Source: Trypanosoma brucei gambiense DAL972 (Eukaryota > Euglenozoa > Kinetoplastea > Trypanosomatida > Trypanosomatidae). Taken from it: a stretch of DNA of 64,000 bases. Positions within the stretch are counted from its first letter, which is position 1, and each line of letters opens with the position of its first letter. Below the pieces are notes generated by a model. It was not told the origin of the DNA, made no database searches, and saw only the letters and a program-made list of their open reading frames with translations. The stretch covers positions 321,749 to 385,748 of the forward strand of contig NC_026735.1 in the NCBI RefSeq assembly GCF_000210295.1, in the 5' to 3' direction. Shown here piece by piece: positions 1 through 9,887 of the stretch. Position numbers and translations under genes: made by a program.

Positions 1-550
1 AGTGTTGAATACCATTCCTCATATCTACTCGATGAGTTCAGTTTTGGCGAGTTAGCCTATGATTATCTCCTCGATGTTTTATCTCGGGGTTTAGTAGAGA
101 TGGACACATCTAAAGTTATGGGGGCGGCTGTTACCTGTGGGAGTCCTATTATAAAGTGGTGAGTACTGTGCCTCTTTTATGGCTGCTGTCAGACAAGCAT
201 TTTGTTTTGTGTGGAGACGAACTTTCCTCCATTTGCTTTGGAGGGACGATTTAAGTCACTGCTTGTTTCTGTTGTGCAATAGAAACGTGAGAGGCAAAGT
301 GTGTCTGTTGAAGTGCGATTATTCTTTTTGGGTGCGTCTTCATTACCTGGATGTTGGGAATGCTGATTACTGCTGTTTCCACTGTAGTGAGGCGAATAAA
401 CAGCTGCAAGTGTGTTTCGGATCCCTTTAGTTTTTAGTAAATCCTTTTCTGATGATGTGAATATCAAGCATACACATACGCAATAATTTCCAAGCTAATA
501 TTTGTAACTCTGGATATTTCACAACTTGGGTATGTATGTAACATTGTAAA

Positions 551-585
551 TTGCTTTGCTTCTTTTGCCAAATAATTTGTGAAAG
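551..585 (+). promoter_or_regulatory. Predicted trans-splice acceptor of ISG65 copy 1
   Basis: A pyrimidine-rich run (551-568) is followed by the first AG at 584-585, 39 bases before the ATG. This is the usual arrangement for spliced-leader addition in trypanosomes, and it would give a 5' UTR of about 40 nt. The same tract, with slight changes, precedes each other copy; copies 4-9 have ttttcc instead of ttttgcc. The site is predicted only. Confidence 0.5.
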
Positions 586-624
586 AGTTCTTGATAAGAC
601 TGAAAGGTGGAATAATATAAAAAA

Positions 625-1935
625 ATGATGAAGTATTTGCTGGTATTTGCAATTATTGCCACAAGAATCCCTGTGTTGTTGGCGACTAATGGTGGAGATA
701 AACATGTGAAAGCTAACAAGAAGTTGACGAAAGAGGGAGCAGCGGCACTCTGTAAAATGAAGCATCTTGCTGATAAAGTTGCAAAGGAGAGATCACAAGA
801 GTTAAAGGATAGAACTCAAAATTTTGCTGGTTATATAGAGTTCGAGTTGTATAGAATAGATTATTGGTTGGAAAAGCTGAACGGTCCGAAGGGGCGAAAA
901 GACGGTTATGCTAAGCTTTCTGACTCTGATATAGAAAAAGTAAAGGAGATTTTCGACAAAGCAAAAGATGGAATAGCTAAGCAACTCCCTGAGGCAAAGA
1001 AGGCCGATGAGGAAGCTGAAAAACTACATACTGAAGTGAAGAAGGCCGCGGAGAATGCACGTGGACAGGATCTTGATGACGATACGGCGAAGTCCACTGG
1101 CTTGTACAGGGTGCTGAATTGGTACTGCATTACTAAAGAAGAAAGGCACAACGCTACCCCTAACTGTGACGGAATCCAATTCAGAAAACATTATCTGTCG
1201 GTGAATAGAAGCGCTATTGACTGCAGCAGCACCGGCTATAAGGAGGATTATGATTGGTCTGCGAACGCGCTGCAAGTGGCCCTAAATAGCTGGGAGAATG
1301 TGAAGCCAAAAAAATTGGAGTCAGCCGGGTCGGACAAGAATTGCAACATCGGCCAATCTTCCGAGAGCCATCCATGCACCATGACAGAGGAGTGGCAGAC
1401 TCCATACAAGGAAACTGTCGAAAAGCTAAGGGAACTTGAGGATGCGTACCAAAGGGGAAAGAAGGCTCATGATGCTATGTTGGGTTACGCTAATACCGCA
1501 TATGCTGTGAACACGAAAGTGGAACAGGAAAAGCCGCTGACAGAGGTGATAGCGGCAGCTAAGGAAGCAGGGAAAAAGGGCGCGAAAATTATAATACCCG
1601 CAGCTGCCCCAGCAACACCGACTAACAGCACGAAAAATGAAGATAGTGCTTCAACCGAGCATGTTGATAGAGGGATTGCAACAAATGAAACACAGGTGGA
1701 AGTTGGTATTGATGCTGACTTTGATAGTCTCCTAGATGCCACAGAGGCTGCAGAGGTAACGCGTAGACATCAGAGAACAGCAATGATTATATTAGCAGTC
1801 CTTGTACCTGCCATTATTCTTGTGGTTACGGCCGTTGCATTCTTCATAATGGTGAAACGAAGGAGGAATAACTCCCAGGATGTGGACACCGGAAAAGCGG
1901 AGGGTGGGGTTTCTAGCGTAAAAGTAGTAATGTAG
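625..1935 (+). CDS. ISG65: Invariant surface glycoprotein ISG65, copy 1
   Basis: This is a 436-residue type I membrane protein, and 436 residues is the length I recall for ISG65. Residues 1 to about 20 form a signal peptide. A helical ectodomain follows with six cysteines (ALCK, NWYC, NCDG, IDC, KNCN, HPC). A low-complexity stalk carries NST and NET glycosylation sequons. One membrane span (about 386-410) precedes a 26-residue tail with three lysines. ISG65 is an abundant bloodstream-form surface receptor. Published work shows that it binds complement C3 fragments and is endocytosed through ubiquitination of tail lysines. Two ATGs are adjacent and the first is used. This copy has the ATNGGDKHVKANKK leader cassette and the ERSQELKDR and CITKEERHN ectodomain cassettes. 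Confidence 0.96.
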   Translation: MMKYLLVFAIIATRIPVLLATNGGDKHVKANKKLTKEGAAALCKMKHLADKVAKERSQELKDRTQNFAGYIEFELYRIDYWLEKLNGPKGRKDGYAKLSDSDIEKVKEIFDKAKDGIAKQLPEAKKADEEAEKLHTEVKKAAENARGQDLDDDTAKSTGLYRVLNWYCITKEERHNATPNCDGIQFRKHYLSVNRSAIDCSSTGYKEDYDWSANALQVALNSWENVKPKKLESAGSDKNCNIGQSSESHPCTMTEEWQTPYKETVEKLRELEDAYQRGKKAHDAMLGYANTAYAVNTKVEQEKPLTEVIAAAKEAGKKGAKIIIPAAAPATPTNSTKNEDSASTEHVDRGIATNETQVEVGIDADFDSLLDATEAAEVTRRHQRTAMIILAVLVPAIILVVTAVAFFIMVKRRRNNSQDVDTGKAEGGVSSVKVVM

Positions 1936-2249
1936 ACTCACCTTCACTCTTAGGCAAATGTGCAGTTTTTTTTTTTAAACAGCGAGTGCAAATAAGGAAA
2001 ACTAAAGAGAATGAAAATGGTAATGAGTTGAATAAAAGTATATAGATTCATGAGATAGGGAAGAAGTTCTAGCAGCCTTTTCGTTGTTTTTGTTTTGTGG
2101 TAATACCTTACCTATATTTTTTTTTAAAAATAAAGAATTGACACAATAGAGTAAATATTTTCACTTGAAGAAACCGTTGTTGATTTTCTCTTCCATTTGT
2201 AAATTCAGCTGATCGTTTGAAGCATCCATCTCTCACACTGTACGTCATC
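1936..2249 (+). other. ISG65 3' flank and spliced-leader signal for the downstream ORF
   Basis: This spacer is shared by all units except the last. It holds a T run followed by A-rich sequence shortly after the ISG65 stop, an A/T-rich stretch near 2117-2140, and a pyrimidine-rich tract (2184-2199) followed by AG at 2207-2208. That AG lies 42 bases before the ATG of the small downstream ORF. In trypanosomes such a tract directs both splicing of the downstream gene and polyadenylation of the upstream one, so it probably sets the ISG65 3' end. Confidence 0.45.
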
Positions 2250-2627
2250 ATGGCTAGCATGCTTCATGAAACTGCCACAACCGTATCATACAGGGGAGCG
2301 CTATGCAAATTAGCAGGTGTTGAGCTACAAGGGATTAATTTATCACCACCTCAAAGGCTGTGCCGCTTGGGGTTGCTGATCAGTCGTGAGATCAACTGGC
2401 TGGCAGCAGTCCTCGAGGAATGGGAAGAAAAATATATGCTTTTGACATGTGTGCCGTACCGTGGTGTTGTGGACGCGTTTACAACCCTGCTCAGGACAAT
2501 TAAGCGGCACCTGGAGACAGAGAACAGTTCAAAGGACAATGAAAAGGAGTGGGATGCGTTGCTGGCTTCTAGCATTACTGAATTTCAGGTGGAGGTTATG
2601 GAAATCGGAAAGGGTAAGAGTTACTAG
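2250..2627 (+). CDS. Small ISG-like ORF, unit 1 (125 aa)
   Basis: The ATG chosen is the first in frame; the frame stays open a further 33 bases upstream, but only from a TTG. No known family is recognised outright. It can be aligned by eye with the N-terminal head of ISG65: GALCK matches AALCK, INWLAAVLEEW matches the xxWLEKL helix, and from EKY onward spaced Tyr, Leu, Ser/Thr, Val, Phe, Ile and Leu match the ISG65 helix that runs from DGYAKLSDSD to AKQL with no gaps. It lacks the later cysteines, the stalk and the membrane span. From the ATG there is no convincing signal peptide. It is predicted as a truncated, diverged ISG relative, either a real small protein or a relic. Confidence 0.5.
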   Translation: MASMLHETATTVSYRGALCKLAGVELQGINLSPPQRLCRLGLLISREINWLAAVLEEWEEKYMLLTCVPYRGVVDAFTTLLRTIKRHLETENSSKDNEKEWDALLASSITEFQVEVMEIGKGKSY

Positions 2628-3538
2628 CATTTTTTTTCTTTTCTTCCTACATGGACATTTAACTTTTTTTCCTCTTTTTTTTACGGTGGTATATCCTCTT
2701 TTTTTGTCACCCAATGGTTAAATTACCATGCGGTGACAAAACAAAGATTCGGTTTTCAAACTCATTGAAAGTAATAGAGTACGCATACCTAAAAAAAAGT
2801 GTATGCGGAGTGGATTATGTATTCTCATGAAATCAATCATTCAACTATATAATGCAAAGCGTAAACAACTGGACGACGGGAGAAAATAGATTTAATTTTT
2901 GCGATGCCGCTATAAATAACTCCTTCACTAACCGTTATTGCTCGACGTAGCATCACTAGGTAAACCTTTACGCGTTCGTCTGCTTTGAATGCACTAGTTC
3001 ATACAGCTCCCTAAAGTCTAACTCCGTCTCAACTCTTTCCCCACTCTTACACATCGAATAGTCTTTGGCAAAATACAAACCTTTGGGAGTCACACCTCCA
3101 CAAGAAATTAGTTATAGCTAGTCTTCCTCCACTGTGCAGATTATGCATCCTTATCAATTGCCTCGGCTGATAACTTAAATTGACAGCGTAATTGAACTAT
3201 CCGTCTCTGTTATGAGTCCCTGATGGCAGTACTCGTGGTTTCCATAGGAGGGGGAACGACCCGTCCGAATAATCCAAATTTGAGGGGTTAAAGGGTAGTA
3301 AAATACATTACTTTCATCAGATGAGAGACACACGAAATGACTTAAGGGAGCGAGAGTGGCATTCTGAACCTGTAAAATGTGTACCTTGCCTGCTTCTTCA
3401 TGCCATGAAATGTAAATATATCCCAAACATTCAAGTCTGCTTTGTCGATATATTTGTCACAGAAGTTTAGTGGGTTACATGGTCTGTGTGAACTAGGGAT
3501 CGGAACCTCTCAGGTGGCAGTTTATTGTGGTGTAATGT
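2628..3538. other. Spacer between the small ORF and the next 57-codon ORF, unit 1
   Basis: A long pyrimidine-rich stretch directly follows the small ORF and may serve its polyadenylation. Beyond it no intact gene is seen. The minus strand carries short coding-like stretches in different frames, interrupted by stops (separate entry). The same spacer recurs in the later units with point changes and homopolymer-length differences. Confidence 0.6.
2968..3460 (-). pseudogene. Minus-strand coding-like relic in the array spacer
   Basis: Three stretches on the minus strand read like protein but lie in different frames. One has an 83-codon frame (3175-3426) without an ATG. A short one follows across 3120-3175. 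The third is a 45-codon stretch (2968 to about 3108) containing TPKGLYFAKDYSMCKSG and ending FRELYELVHSKQTNA. Stops and frame changes separate them. In units 4-6, 8 and 9 the last stretch has extra replacements and a TGA, so it is not under constraint. I cannot assign a family. It is best read as the remains of an opposite-strand gene trapped in the repeat unit. Confidence 0.3.
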
Positions 3539-3712
3539 ATGCATGGCCGCAGTGTTGAATACCATTCCTCATATCTACTCGATGAGTTCAGTTTTGGTGA
3601 GTTAGCCTATGATTATCTCCTCGATGTTTTATCTCGGGGTTTAGTAGAGATGGACACATCTAAAGTTATGGGGGCGGCTGTTACCTGTGGGAGCCCTGTT
3701 ATAAAGTGGTGA
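3539..3712 (+). other. 57-codon ORF repeated upstream of every ISG65 copy
   Basis: This is an ATG-initiated ORF beginning MHGRSVEYHSSYLLDEF and ending GSPIIKW or GSPVIKW. Equivalent ORFs occur at 1-162 (start cut off by the window edge), 7084-7257, 10799-10969, 14341-14514, 17880-18053, 21985-22158, 25527-25700 and 29066-29239. The copy at 10799 has lost exactly three bases, so the frame is kept. Other variants are silent (ggc/ggt, tct/tcg), conservative (Ile/Val), or swap one stop for another (tga/taa). No domain is recognised. It ends roughly 450 bp before ISG65, too far to be a uORF if the predicted splice site is right. It could be a short protein gene, or the surviving 3' end of a dead gene kept open by homogenisation. 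Confidence 0.35.
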
Positions 3713-4174
3713 GTACTGTGCCTCTTTTATGGCTGCTGTCAGACAAGCATTTTGTTTTGTGTGGAGACGGACTTTCCTCCATTTGCTTTGGAGGGACGAT
3801 TTAAGTCACTGCTTGTTTCTGTTGTGCAATAGAAACGCGAGAGGCAAAGTGTGTCTGTTGAAGTGCGATTATTCTTTTTGGGGCGTCTTCATTACCGGGA
3901 TGTTGGGAATGCTGATTACTGCTGTTTCCACTGTAGTGAGGCGAATAAACAGCTGCAAGTGTGTTTCGGATCCCTTTAGTTTTTAGTAAATCCTTTTCCG
4001 AATATGTGAATACCAAGCGTACACATGCGCGTTTAGTTGCCAAGCTAATATTTGTAACTCTGGATATTTCACAACTTGGGTATGTATGTAGCATTGTAAA
4101 TTGCTTTGCTTCTTTTGCCAAATAATTTGTGAAAGAGTTCTTGATAAGACTGAAAGGTGGAATAATATAAAAAA

Positions 4175-5485
4175 ATGATGAAGTATTTGCTGGTATTTGC
4201 AATTATTGCCACAAGAATCCCTGTGTTGTTAGTAATTGGCAGTGAGGATAACCGTGTTCCAGGAGACAAGAAGTTGACGAAAGAGGAAGCAGCGGCACTC
4301 TGTAAAATGAAGCATCTTGCTGATAAAGTTGCAAAGGAGAGATCACAAGAGTTGAAGGATAGAACTCAAAATTTTGCTGGTTATATAGAGTTCGAGTTGT
4401 ATAGAATAGATTATTGGTTGGAAAAGCTGAACGGTCCGAAGGGGCGAAAAGACGGTTATGCTAAGCTGTCTGACTCTGATATAGAAAAAGTAAAGGAGAT
4501 ATTCAACAAGGCAAAAGATGGAATAACTAAGCAACTCCCTGAGGCAAAGAAGGCTGGTGAGGAAGCTGGAAAACTACATACTGAAGTGAAGAAGGCCGCG
4601 GAGAATGCACGTGGACAGGATCTTGATGACGATACGGCGAAGTCCACTGGCTTGTACAGGGTGCTGAATTGGTACTGCATTACTAAAGAAGAAAGGCACA
4701 ACGCTACCCCTAACTGTGACGGAATCCAATTCAGAAAGCATTATCTGTCGGTGAATAGAAGCGCTATTGACTGCAGCAGCACCGGCTATAAGGAGGATTA
4801 TGATTGGTCTGCGAACGCGCTGCAAGTGGCCCTAAATAGCTGGGAGAATGTGAAGCCAAAAAAATTGGAGTCAGCCGGGTCGGACAAGAATTGCAACATC
4901 GGCCAATCTTCCGAGAGCCATCCATGCACCATGACAGAGGAGTGGCAGACTCCATACAAGGAAACTGTCGAAAAGCTAAGGGAACTTGAGGATGCGTACC
5001 AAAGGGGAAAGAAGGCTCATGATGCTATGTTGGGTTACGCTAATACCGCATATGCTGTGAACACGAAAGTGGAACAGGAAAAGCCGCTGACAGAGGTGAT
5101 AGCGGCAGCTAAGGAAGCAGGGAAAAAGGGCGCGAAAATTATAATACCCGCAGCTGCCCCAGCAACACCGACTAACAGCACGAAAAATGAAGATAGTGCT
5201 TCAACCGAGCATGTTGATAGAGGGATTGCAACAAATGAAACACAGGTGGAAGTTGGTATTGATGCTGACTTTGATAGTCTCCTAGATGCCACAGAGGCTG
5301 CAGAGGTAACGCGTAGACATCAGAGAACAGCAATGATTATATTAGCAGTCCTTGTACCTGCCATTATTCTTGTGGTTACGGCCGTTGCATTCTTCATAAT
5401 GGTGAAACGAAGGAGGAATAACTCCCAGGATGTGGACACCGGAAAAGCGGAGGGTGGGGTTTCTAGCGTAAAAGTAGTAATGTAG
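4175..5485 (+). CDS. ISG65: Invariant surface glycoprotein ISG65, copy 2
   Basis: It has 436 residues and the same architecture as copy 1. It differs mainly just after the signal peptide, where the leader cassette is VIGSEDNRVPGDKK, and at a few sites such as KKAGEEAGK. From the middle of the ectodomain to the tail it is essentially identical to copy 1, including the DSASTEH stalk and the VKVVM terminus. This pattern fits gene conversion of one 5' cassette. All six ectodomain cysteines are present. Confidence 0.96.
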   Translation: MMKYLLVFAIIATRIPVLLVIGSEDNRVPGDKKLTKEEAAALCKMKHLADKVAKERSQELKDRTQNFAGYIEFELYRIDYWLEKLNGPKGRKDGYAKLSDSDIEKVKEIFNKAKDGITKQLPEAKKAGEEAGKLHTEVKKAAENARGQDLDDDTAKSTGLYRVLNWYCITKEERHNATPNCDGIQFRKHYLSVNRSAIDCSSTGYKEDYDWSANALQVALNSWENVKPKKLESAGSDKNCNIGQSSESHPCTMTEEWQTPYKETVEKLRELEDAYQRGKKAHDAMLGYANTAYAVNTKVEQEKPLTEVIAAAKEAGKKGAKIIIPAAAPATPTNSTKNEDSASTEHVDRGIATNETQVEVGIDADFDSLLDATEAAEVTRRHQRTAMIILAVLVPAIILVVTAVAFFIMVKRRRNNSQDVDTGKAEGGVSSVKVVM

Positions 5486-5798
5486 ACTCACCTTCACTCT
5501 TAGGCAAATGTGCAGTTTTTTTTTTTAAACAGCGAGTGCAAATAAGGAAAACTAAAGAGAATGAAAATGGTAATGAGTTGAATAAAAGTATATAGATTCA
5601 TGAGATAGGGAAGAAGTTCTAGCAGCCTTTTCGTTGTTTTTGTTTTGTGGTAATACCTTACCTATATTTTTTTAAAAAATAAAGAATTGACACAATAGAG
5701 TAAATATTTTCACTTGAAGAAACCGTTGTTGATTTTCTCTTCCAGTCATAAATTCAGCTGATCGTTTGAAGCATCCATCTCTCACACTGTACGTCATC

Positions 5799-6174
5799 AT
5801 GGCTAGCATGCTTCATGAAACTGCCACAACCGTATCATACAGGGGAGCGCTATGCAAATTAGCAGGTGTTGAGCTACAAGGGATTAATTTATCACCACCT
5901 CAAAGGCTGTGCCGCTTGGGGTTGCTGATCAGTCGTGAGATCAACTGGCTGGCAGCAGTCCTCGAGGAATGGGAAGAAAAATATATGCTTTTGACATGTG
6001 TGCCGTACCGTGGTGTTGTGGACGCGTTTACAACCCTGCTCAGGACAATTAAGCGGCACCTGGAGACAGAGAACAGTTCAAGGACAATGAAAAGGAGTGG
6101 GATGCGTTGCTGGCTTCTAGCATTACTGAATTTCAGGTGGAGGTTATGGAAATCGGAAGGGTAAGAGTTACTAG
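5799..6174 (+). pseudogene. Small ISG-like ORF, unit 2, frameshifted
   Basis: Relative to unit 1 a single A is missing near 6080 (cagttcaagg instead of cagttcaaagg) and another near 6158. The first changes the frame after ENSS and gives a different C-terminus with a stop at 6162-6164. More single-base differences cluster in homopolymers just downstream (about 6260-6310). That suggests local sequencing error as readily as true decay. The reading frame upstream of the first deletion is intact. Confidence 0.5.
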
Positions 6175-7719
6175 CATTTTTTTTCTTTTCTTCCTACATG
6201 GACATTTAACTTTTTTTCCTCTTTTTTTTACGGTGGTATATCCTCTTTTTTTGTCACCCAATGGGTAAATTACCCATGCGTGACAAACAAAGACTCGGTT
6301 TGCAACTCATTGAAAGTAATAGAGTACGCATACCTAAAAAAAAGTGTATGCGGAGTGGATTATGTATTCTCATGAAATCAATCATTCAACTATATAATGC
6401 AAAGCGTAAACAACTGGACGACGGGAGAAAATAGATTTAATTTTTGCGATGCCGCTATAAATAACTCCTTCACTAACCGTTATTGCTCGACGTAGCATCA
6501 CTAGGTAAACCTTTACGCGTTCGTCTGCTTTGAATGCACTAGTTCATACAGCTCCCTAAAGTCTAACTCCGTCTCAACTCTTTCCCCACTCTTACACATC
6601 GAATAGTCTTTGGCAAAATACAAACCTTTGGGAGTCACACCTCCACAAGAAATTAGTTATAGCTAGTCTTTCTCCACTGTGCAGATTATGCATCCTTATC
6701 AATTGCCTCGGCTGATAACTTAAATTGACAGCGTAATTGAACTATCCGTCTCTGTTATGAGTCCCTGATGGCAGTACTCGTGGTTTCCATAGGAGGGGGA
6801 ACGACCCGTCCCAATAATCCAAATTTGAGGGGTTAAAGGGTAGTAAAATACATTACTTTCATCAGATGAGAGACACACGAAATGACTTAAGGGAGCGAGA
6901 GTGGCATTCTGAACCTGTAAAATGTGTACCTTGCCTGCTTCTTCATGCCATGAAATGTAAATATATCCCAAACATTCAAGTCTGCTTTGTCGATATATTT
7001 GTCACAGAAGTGTAGTGGGTTACATGGTCTGTGTGAACTAGGGATCGGAAACTCTCAGGTGGCAGTTTATTGTGGTGTAATGTATGCATGGCCGCAGTGT
7101 TGAATACCATTCCTCATATCTACTCGATGAGTTCAGTTTTGGCGAGTTAGCCTATGATTATCTCCTCGATGTTTTATCTCGGGGTTTAGTAGAGATGGAC
7201 ACATCTAAAGTTATGGGGGCGGCTGTTACCTGTGGGAGTCCTATTATAAAGTGGTGAGTACTGTGCCTCTTTTATGGCTGCTGTCAGACAAGCATTTTGT
7301 TTTGTGTGGAGACGGACTTTCCTCCATTTGCTTTGGAGGGACGATTTAAGTCACTGCTTGTTTCTGTTGTGCAATAGAAACGCGAGAGGCAAAGTGTGTC
7401 TGTTGAAGTGCGATTATTCTTTTTGGGGCGTCTTCATTACCGGGATGTTGGGAATGCTGATTACTGCTGTTTCCACTGTAGTGAGGCGAATAAACAGCTG
7501 CAAGTGTGTTTCGGATCCCTTTAGTTTTTAGTAAATCCTTTTCCGAATATGTGAATACCAAGCGTACACATGCGCGTTTAGTTGCCAAGCTAATATTTGT
7601 AACTCTGGATATTTCACAACTTGGGTATGTATGTAGCATTGTAAATTGCTTTGCTTCTTTTGCCAAATAATTTGTGAAAGAGTTCTTGATAAGACTGAAA
7701 GGTGGAATAATATAAAAAA

Positions 7720-9196
7720 ATGATGAAGTATTTGCTGGTATTTGCAATTATTGCCACAAGAATCCCTGTGTTGTTAGTAATTGGCAGTGAGGATAACCGT
7801 GTTCCAGGAGACAAGAAGTTGACGAAAGAGGAAGCAGCGGCACTCTGTAAAATGAAGCATCTTGCTGATAAAGTTGCAAAGGAGAGATCACAAGAGTTGA
7901 AGGATAGAACTCAAAATTTTGCTGGTTATATAGAGTTCGAGTTGTATAGAATAGATTATTGGTTGGAAAAGCTGAACGGTCCGAAGGGGCGAAAAGACGG
8001 TTATGCTAAGCTGTCTGACTCTGATATAGAAAAAGTAAAGGAGATATTCAACAAGGCAAAAGATGGAATAACTAAGNNNNNNNNNNNNNNNNNNNNNNNN
8101 NNNNNNNNNNNNNNNNNNNNNNNNNNNNNNNNNNNNNNNNNNNNNNNNNNNNNNNNNNNNNNNNNNNNNNNNNNNNTGTCTGACTCTGTTATAGAAAAAG
8201 TAAAGGAGATATTCAAGAAAGCAAAAGATGGAATAACTAAGCAACTCCCTGAGGCAAAGAAAGCCGGTGAGGATGCTGAGAAACTGTACGCTGAAGTAAA
8301 GGAGGCCGCGGCGAATGCACGCGGACAGAAACTTGATGATGATAGGGGAAATTCCACAGGCCTTTACAGATTTTGGATTGGTATTGTTTAAAGAAGGGGA
8401 GAACGCGGGTGAGAGCGACAACTGTGATGGCGTCAAGTTCAGCGAGCATCATGGAACGCACAGAAGAAGGAATGTCATTGACTGCGGCGACGAGAAAGCG
8501 AACAAATATGGGGATGCTTCATCAAAAACATTGGAAGACACCTTGAAACAATGGGAAAGCAAGAAACCGCAAGCCACAGGCGCAAGCGGTGGGAATGACG
8601 TGTGCAAAGCCGCCGCATCTTCGGAGAACTATCCGTGCACCATGACAGAGGAGTGGCAGACTCACTACAAGGAAACTGTCAAAAAGCTAAAAGAACTCGA
8701 GGGTGCGCACGAGAAGGGCAAGAAGGCTCATGATGCTATGTTGGGTTACGCTAATACCGCATATGCTGTGAACACGAAAGTGGAACAGGAAAAGCCGCTG
8801 GCAGAGGTGATAGCGGCAGCTAAGGAAGCAGGGAAAAAGGGCGCGAAAATTATAATACCCGCAGCTGCCCCAGCAACACCGACTAACAGCACGAAAAATG
8901 AAGATAGTGCTCCAACCGAGCATGTTGATAGAGGGATTGCAACAAATGAAACACAAGTGGAAGTTGGTATTGATGCTGACTTTGACGGGTTGCTGGAGGC
9001 TGCCGAGGCTGCAGAGGTAACGCATAGACATCAGAGAACAGCAATGATTATATTAGCAGTCCTTGTACCTGCCATTATTCTTGTGGTTACGGCCGTTGCA
9101 TTCTTCATAATGGTGAAACGAAGGAGGAATAACTCCCATGATGTGGACACCGGAAAAGCGGAGGGTGGGGTTTCTAGCGTAAAAGTAGTAATGTAG
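7720..9196 (+). pseudogene. ISG65: ISG65 copy 3, interrupted by a gap and frameshifted
   Basis: The first 357 bases match copy 2. After a 100-N gap the sequence resumes 65 bases earlier in gene coordinates and belongs to a different ISG65 type (FKEGENAGESDNCDG, then QATGASGGND). Two single-base deletions, near 8370 and 8388, shift the frame. The first frame ends at 8391, and the remaining ectodomain, membrane span and VKVVM tail continue in another frame. The record is therefore a join of two gene copies, with probable low-quality sequence beside the gap. The underlying genes may both be intact. Confidence 0.8.
8077..8176. other. Assembly gap (100 N) inside ISG65 copy 3
   Basis: The gap is exactly 100 N, a placeholder of unknown size. 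The 65 bases before it (8012-8076) and after it (8177-8241) are the same stretch of the ISG65 gene with three differences. The flanks therefore come from two gene copies, and at least one array junction is unresolved here. Confidence 0.95.
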
Positions 9197-9509
9197 ACTC
9201 ACCTTCACTCTTATAGAAATGTGCAGTTTTTTTTTTTAAACAGTGATTGTAAATAAGGGAACTAAAGAGAATAAAAATGACAACAAGTTGAATAAAAGTA
9301 TATAGATTCATGAGATAAGGAAGAAGGTCTAGCAGCCTTTTCGTTGTTTTTGTTTTGTGGTAATACCTTACCTATATTTTTTTTAAAAAATAAAGAATTG
9401 ACACAATAGAGTAAATATTTTCACTTGAAGAAACCGTTGTTGATTTTCTCTTCCATTCGTAAATTCAGCTGATCGTTTGAAGCATCCATCTCTCACACTG
9501 TACGTCATC

Positions 9510-9887
9510 ATGGCTAGCATGCTTCATGAAACTGCCACAACTGTATCATACAGGGGAGCGCTATGCAAATTAGCAGGTGTTGAGCTACAAGGGATTAATC
9601 TATCACCACCTCAAAGGCTGTGCCACTTGGGGTTGCTGATCAGTCGTGAGATCAACTGGCTGGCAGCAGTCCTCGAGGAATGGGAAGAAAAATATATGCT
9701 CTTGACATGTGTGCCGTACCGTGGTGTTGTGGACGCGTGTACAACCCTGCTCAGGACAATTAAGCGGCACCTGGAGACAGAGAACAGTTCAAAGGACAAT
9801 GAAAAGGAGTGGGATGCGTTGCTGGCTTCTAGCATTACTGAATTTCAGGTGGAGGTTATGGAAATCGGAAAGGGTAAGAGTTACTAG
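9510..9887 (+). CDS. Small ISG-like ORF, unit 3 (125 aa)
   Basis: This is an intact 125-codon ORF like that of unit 1. It has His for Arg in QRLCHLG and Cys for Phe in VVDACTT. The upstream pyrimidine tract and AG are conserved. The number and type of changes are low and mostly replacements, so constraint cannot be judged from this copy alone. Confidence 0.45.
   Translation: MASMLHETATTVSYRGALCKLAGVELQGINLSPPQRLCHLGLLISREINWLAAVLEEWEEKYMLLTCVPYRGVVDACTTLLRTIKRHLETENSSKDNEKEWDALLASSITEFQVEVMEIGKGKSY

Noticed and set aside
179..430. 83-codon plus-strand ORF just upstream of ISG65, also open in some other units
   Set aside because: In units 4-6 and others the frame is broken by early stops or one-base shifts, so there is no sign of selection for coding.
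189..719. Overlapping minus-strand ORFs upstream of each ISG65 copy
   Set aside because: Several frames are open at once, lengths vary between units, and some starts are not ATG. They are mirror translations of the ISG65 5' region.
3175..3426. 83-codon minus-strand ORF in the array spacer as a live gene
   Set aside because: It starts at TTG, is truncated in other units, and fits better as part of a decayed relic.
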